Below are positions 19,256-21,941 of a DNA stretch of 21,941 bases, piece by piece; position 1 is the stretch's first letter; each line of letters opens with the position of its first letter. A program made the position numbers and the translations under genes. The DNA is taken from IMG/VR virus record IMGVR_UViG_3300002140_000041, positions 1 through 21,941 of that record. One strand, 5' to 3'. The DNA comes from a virus. Below the pieces are notes generated by a model. It saw only the letters and a list, made by a program, of their open reading frames with translations, was not told where the DNA came from and searched no databases.

Positions 19256-19666
19256 ATGGCTCCTCTAGTAGTGGGGGGTCTGTTTGAGATCGGCTCTAAG
19301 CTGATCGACAGGCTCTTCCCCAATCAGGCGGAGAAGGACAAAGCAACACTCGAACTATTGCAGATGCAAGCCACTGGCGAACTTGAGGAACTAAAAGTCC
19401 GCATGTCCGCTGTGGTTGCTGAAGCACAGAGTGATTCGTGGTTGGCTGCTAATTGGCGACCAATCACGATGCTCTCCTTCGTATTCATTATTTTTAACAA
19501 CTGGGTTCTATACCCGTACTTCAAAGCCTTTGGCTTGCCTGTGATCTATCTTGAGGTTCCTGTCAACGTATGGGACATCGTCGAGCTTGGTCTAGGTGGT
19601 TATGTAATCGGACGCTCCGGCGAGAAGATCGCTTCTTCTGTCGCTGAAGTTCTGAAGAATAAATAG
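19256..19666 (+). CDS. Holin of the 3TM / gene-transfer-agent type
   Basis: A 136-residue membrane protein: an N-terminal amphipathic segment (VVGGLFEIGSKLIDRLFP), a coiled-coil-like charged helix (QAEKDKATLELLQMQATGELEELK), then SDSWLAANWRPITMLSFVF and hydrophobic segments at about 70-89 and 104-119. The 'WLAANWRPITM' to 'ELGLGGYVIGRSGEK' block is the signature of the GTA-release 3TM holin family. It would permeabilise the inner membrane so the amidase at 7234 reaches peptidoglycan. T7's own holin (17.5) is far downstream among late genes; here it lies between scaffold and capsid. Confidence 0.88.
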   Translation: MAPLVVGGLFEIGSKLIDRLFPNQAEKDKATLELLQMQATGELEELKVRMSAVVAEAQSDSWLAANWRPITMLSFVFIIFNNWVLYPYFKAFGLPVIYLEVPVNVWDIVELGLGGYVIGRSGEKIASSVAEVLKNK

Positions 19667-19819
19667 TCGCACTTGCAATCCTTTGCGGTGGCTCTGCAAT
19701 AACAACAAAACTCATATCTCCCGTGATCCACTGAGGTGGGCAATCCTGTGGTTCGTTATGCGCGTTTGGAAAGTTGCTTCTCTTCTTTTCTCTCTCTCTA
19801 AAATCATTGGAAAAATAAA
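19667..19819 (+). other. Leader region upstream of the capsid gene
   Basis: A 153-bp non-coding gap, unusual in this compact genome and preceding the most highly expressed gene. It contains two related words (CAATCCTTTGCGGTGG near 19676 and CAATCCTGTGGT near 19741), a small CCAC-TGAG-GTGG hairpin (about 19727-19738) and a CT-rich tract (about 19782-19800). No GGTTGCACA element is present. A capsid promoter is expected here by analogy with T7 phi10, but I cannot identify one. The capsid Shine-Dalgarno is a modest TTGGAAAA. Confidence 0.5.
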
Positions 19820-20752
19820 ATGTCAAATGCTAATCCTAGCCGCCTTGGTCAAGAAAATCTTGCCGGCGATGCTAAATCTCTGTTCTTAAAAGTCTTCACT
19901 GGTGAAGTGATGACTTCATTCGCAGAAACCAATGTGGTTCTGCCTTACGTGCGTTCACGCACTATCACTAGCGGTAAGTCCGCTTCATTCGCAGTTGTCG
20001 GTCAAGCCGCAGCCGCATACCACGTACCCGGTACTGAAATCGTTGGTAAGAACATCGCCGCTGGCGAGGTTGTAATCACCATCGATGACTTGCTGATCGC
20101 TGATACCTTCATCTCAAACATCGACGAAGCGATGAACCACTACGATGTGCGTTCCGTGTACTCAACCGAGTTGGGTCGCGTGTTGGCTAAGACTTTGGAC
20201 AAGCACTTGATCCAGATGGGTGTACTCGCTTCACGCGCAGCTGCACGTATCGTTGGTGAAACAGGCGGCGCAACAATCACCACTGGTGGTTCAGTTGACC
20301 AGTTGGTTGCTTCATTGTTTGATGCTTCACAAATCTTTGATGAGAAAGACGTGCCTGATGAAGACCGCGTTGCTTTCATCCGTCCTGCTCAGTACTACGC
20401 CTTGGCACAAAAGACCGAACTCCTGAACAAGGATTGGGGTGGTGCTGGTGTATACGCAGATGCAAAAGTATTGCGCGTCGGCGGTATCACTTTAGTGAAG
20501 ACCAACCACTTGCCTAACACCGTTATCGCTAACGGTACTTTGGATGCTGGTACAGACAACAAGTACGCCGGTGACTTCACTGGTGTGCAAGCTTTGGTCA
20601 TGCAAAAAGGTGCCATCGGTTCCGTCAAATTGATGGATCTGGGAATGGAATCAGAGTACGACATGCGTCGTCAAGGTACTTTGATGTTGGCTAAGTACGC
20701 AATGGGTCACGGCCTGTTGAATCCACAAGCTGCCATCGAAATCAAACTCTAA
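19820..20752 (+). CDS. Major capsid protein (T7 gp10A-like)
   Basis: A 310-residue HK97-fold capsid protein of the T7 type (T7 gp10A: 345). Closely T7-like stretches include LFLKVFTGEVMTSFAET (T7 LFLKVFGGEVLTAFART), SGKSASFAVVG, ITIDDLLIADTFI and AMNHYDVRSVYS (T7 AMNHYDVRSEYT). No readthrough or frameshift extension comparable to T7 gp10B is evident: the gene ends in TAA and a terminator follows after 26 nt. Codon use looks biased towards GCT/GGT/GTT, as often in highly expressed genes. Confidence 0.97.
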   Translation: MSNANPSRLGQENLAGDAKSLFLKVFTGEVMTSFAETNVVLPYVRSRTITSGKSASFAVVGQAAAAYHVPGTEIVGKNIAAGEVVITIDDLLIADTFISNIDEAMNHYDVRSVYSTELGRVLAKTLDKHLIQMGVLASRAAARIVGETGGATITTGGSVDQLVASLFDASQIFDEKDVPDEDRVAFIRPAQYYALAQKTELLNKDWGGAGVYADAKVLRVGGITLVKTNHLPNTVIANGTLDAGTDNKYAGDFTGVQALVMQKGAIGSVKLMDLGMESEYDMRRQGTLMLAKYAMGHGLLNPQAAIEIKL

Positions 20753-20778
20753 TCTGAGCCGTAAGGTTTAGTTAGTCC

Positions 20779-20815
20779 AAGGGGAACTCCATAAAACGGG
20801 GTTCCCCTTTTTTTT
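20779..20815 (+). terminator. Rho-independent terminator after the capsid gene (T7 T-phi analogue)
   Basis: A 12-bp stem AAGGGGAACTCC / GGGGTTCCCCTT (one T-G pair) with the 7-nt loop ATAAAAC, running directly into eight T residues. T7 likewise has its main late terminator, T-phi, just after the capsid gene. It would lower expression of the tail genes relative to the capsid. The next start codon lies only 12 nt beyond. Confidence 0.93.
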
Positions 20816-20826
20816 AAAAAAGATAT

Positions 20827-21417
20827 ATGACCACTTCAACGACTCCGTTATCGGAACTTGAGGCGCTGAATCTAATCCTGTCTGTAATTGGTGAGTCGCC
20901 CCTAGCTAGTCTTGATGCTGTATCTGCATCTGCTGACGCTGTCTTGGCGAACCAAGTACTGAACGAGGTTAATCGCAGTGTTCAAGCTCATGGCTGGCAT
21001 TTCAATGTCGAAACAAATGTGACCCTCCATCCAGAGGCGAACTCCAAACAAATAGTTCTACCGGGCAACTGCCTTCGTGTAGATACCGTAGGCAACAGTG
21101 TGCAGACTGACATCGTGCAACGTGCCAGCACTGTCTACAACAAGACCAACAGAACCTATGTGTTCGATAAGTCAATCACGGTCGAGATGGTAACCCTTCT
21201 CCCGTTCGCCCAGCTTCCCCAAACAGCCCGTCAGTACATCGCGGTACGTGCTGCCCGTGTATTCCAAAGCAGAGCCGTAGGTTCAGACCTCTTGTTCCAA
21301 TTCACAGCGCGTGATGAGGTAGAGGCACATATAGAACTCAAGCGGTCTGAAGGTATCACTGGGGACTACAACATTCTCTCAGGCAGCTACTCTGTTGCCC
21401 GATCACTGGAACGCTAA
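20827..21417 (+). CDS. Tail tubular protein A (T7 gp11-like)
   Basis: A 196-residue tail adaptor (T7 gp11: 196) forming the ring between portal and nozzle. Recognisable features are SELEALNLILSVIGESPLASL at the N-terminus, VNRSVQAHGWHFNVETNVTL in the middle, and the C-terminal PQTARQYIAVRAARVFQSRAVG. It starts soon after the capsid terminator with no good Shine-Dalgarno (AAAAAAGAT only), so its expression depends on terminator readthrough or an unseen signal. TAA overlaps the next ATG (TAATG). Confidence 0.94.
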   Translation: MTTSTTPLSELEALNLILSVIGESPLASLDAVSASADAVLANQVLNEVNRSVQAHGWHFNVETNVTLHPEANSKQIVLPGNCLRVDTVGNSVQTDIVQRASTVYNKTNRTYVFDKSITVEMVTLLPFAQLPQTARQYIAVRAARVFQSRAVGSDLLFQFTARDEVEAHIELKRSEGITGDYNILSGSYSVARSLER

Positions 21418-21941
21418 TGTCTCTCATCTCTTCTTCAATTCCAAATTTAGTCAACGGTATATCTCAACAGCCCCCAACCCTTCGCTTAACCTCTCAAGCT
21501 GAAGTGCAAGAGAACGGTATTAGTACAGTTGCTAAGGGTATGAAGAAGCGACCGCCGACTAAGCACATTGCTCGACTAACAGGTACACAACTACAAGATG
21601 CGTACCTACACACCATCAACCGTGACAAGAACGAAAAGTACATCGTCGCTGTAACCAATGGAGCAATCCGTGTGTGGGATCTTCTTGGAACTGAACTAAC
21701 AGTCAACACACCGAACGGCGTGGCTTATCTGACATCATCCAGTCCTAAGACATCCTTCCGCACAGTGACGGTGGCTGACTACACGTTCCTAGTGAACAAG
21801 GGTGTGACAGTGACAAAGGCTACTGAGCTAACACCGTCCAGACCGTATGAAGGCTTGGTAAGCGTTACGGGTGGGAACTACGGCAAGGTCTATTCCATCA
21901 AGATAGATGGTGTGCAGGTTTCATCCTTCACCACCCGTGAT
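21417..21941 (+). CDS. Tail tubular protein B, nozzle (T7 gp12-like), 3'-truncated by window end
   Basis: The frame opens at ATG 21417 (overlapping the previous TAA) and stays open to the last base, giving the first 175 residues of a protein that is about 794 residues in T7. The start, SIPNLVNGISQQPPTLRLTS followed by QAEVQENGISTVAKGMKKRPPT, is the hallmark N-terminus of T7-like nozzle proteins. It forms the tail tube tip. The rest lies outside the window. Confidence 0.95.
   Translation, partial: MSLISSSIPNLVNGISQQPPTLRLTSQAEVQENGISTVAKGMKKRPPTKHIARLTGTQLQDAYLHTINRDKNEKYIVAVTNGAIRVWDLLGTELTVNTPNGVAYLTSSSPKTSFRTVTVADYTFLVNKGVTVTKATELTPSRPYEGLVSVTGGNYGKVYSIKIDGVQVSSFTTRD

Noticed and set aside
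19683-19889. 68-residue hydrophobic frame overlapping the capsid start
   Set aside because: Its second half is a frame-shifted shadow of the capsid gene and it starts at a TTG without a ribosome binding site.
1-21941. CRISPR array, insertion sequence, toxin-antitoxin or recognised defence system
   Set aside because: No regularly spaced identical repeats, transposase motifs or paired toxin-antitoxin genes were seen; the content is explained by phage modules.

Overview
The window is a contiguous piece, roughly half, of a T7-like podovirus genome (Autographiviridae-type) that also carries an integrase. All convincing genes lie on the + strand, tightly packed, and many adjacent genes overlap by 1-26 nt. 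The call rests on a single-subunit RNA polymerase followed by genes in T7 order: ssDNA-binding protein (T7 2.5), endonuclease I (3), amidase/lysozyme (3.5), primase-helicase (4), DNA polymerase (5), 5'-3' exonuclease (6), a 7.3-like protein, portal (8), scaffold (9), capsid (10), tail tubular A (11) and B (12, cut by the window end). The integrase, class II ribonucleotide reductase, ThyX, PhoH and a gene-transfer-agent-type holin recall integrase-bearing aquatic podoviruses such as the HTVC019P-like pelagiphages and P-SSP7-like cyanophages. Base composition looks near 50% GC, so an AT-rich SAR11 host is unlikely. A Gram-negative aquatic host is inferred, not shown.

Layout. (1) 1-1444: small early genes of unknown function. 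One encodes tetrapeptide (x-G-D/N-V) repeats and is cut by an in-frame TAG although the repeats continue past it. (2) 1445-3533: lysogeny region, with inverted and direct repeats, a small winged-helix regulator, a tyrosine integrase, a cluster of TGCCA sites, an intact tRNA-Leu(UAA) that is the likely attP, then promoter-like repeats and a 46-bp tandem repeat in front of the RNA polymerase. (3) 3534-13405: RNA polymerase and DNA replication, recombination and lysis-enzyme genes, with ThyX among them. (4) 13381-16340: DUF3310 protein, B12-dependent ribonucleotide reductase and PhoH. (5) 16361-21941: virion structure and assembly, plus a holin placed between scaffold and capsid.

Expected teamwork. 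The integrase and regulator would govern integration at a host tRNA-Leu gene. In lytic growth the phage polymerase would transcribe downstream modules from its own promoters. The best candidates are copies of a GGTTGCACA-containing element, found at the module starts before RNA polymerase, before the ssDNA-binding operon and before the structural operon. Endonuclease and exonuclease degrade host DNA, ThyX and ribonucleotide reductase turn nucleotides into dNTPs, and the T7-type replisome copies the genome. A strong terminator follows the capsid gene, as in T7.

I see no wholly new system. The most interesting material is regulatory and architectural: the shared promoter-like repeat, the attP region with an intact tRNA, the tandem repeat and perfect palindrome flanking the RNA polymerase gene, and the amber-interrupted repeat protein. 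All family assignments come from reading motifs by eye; no database search was run.
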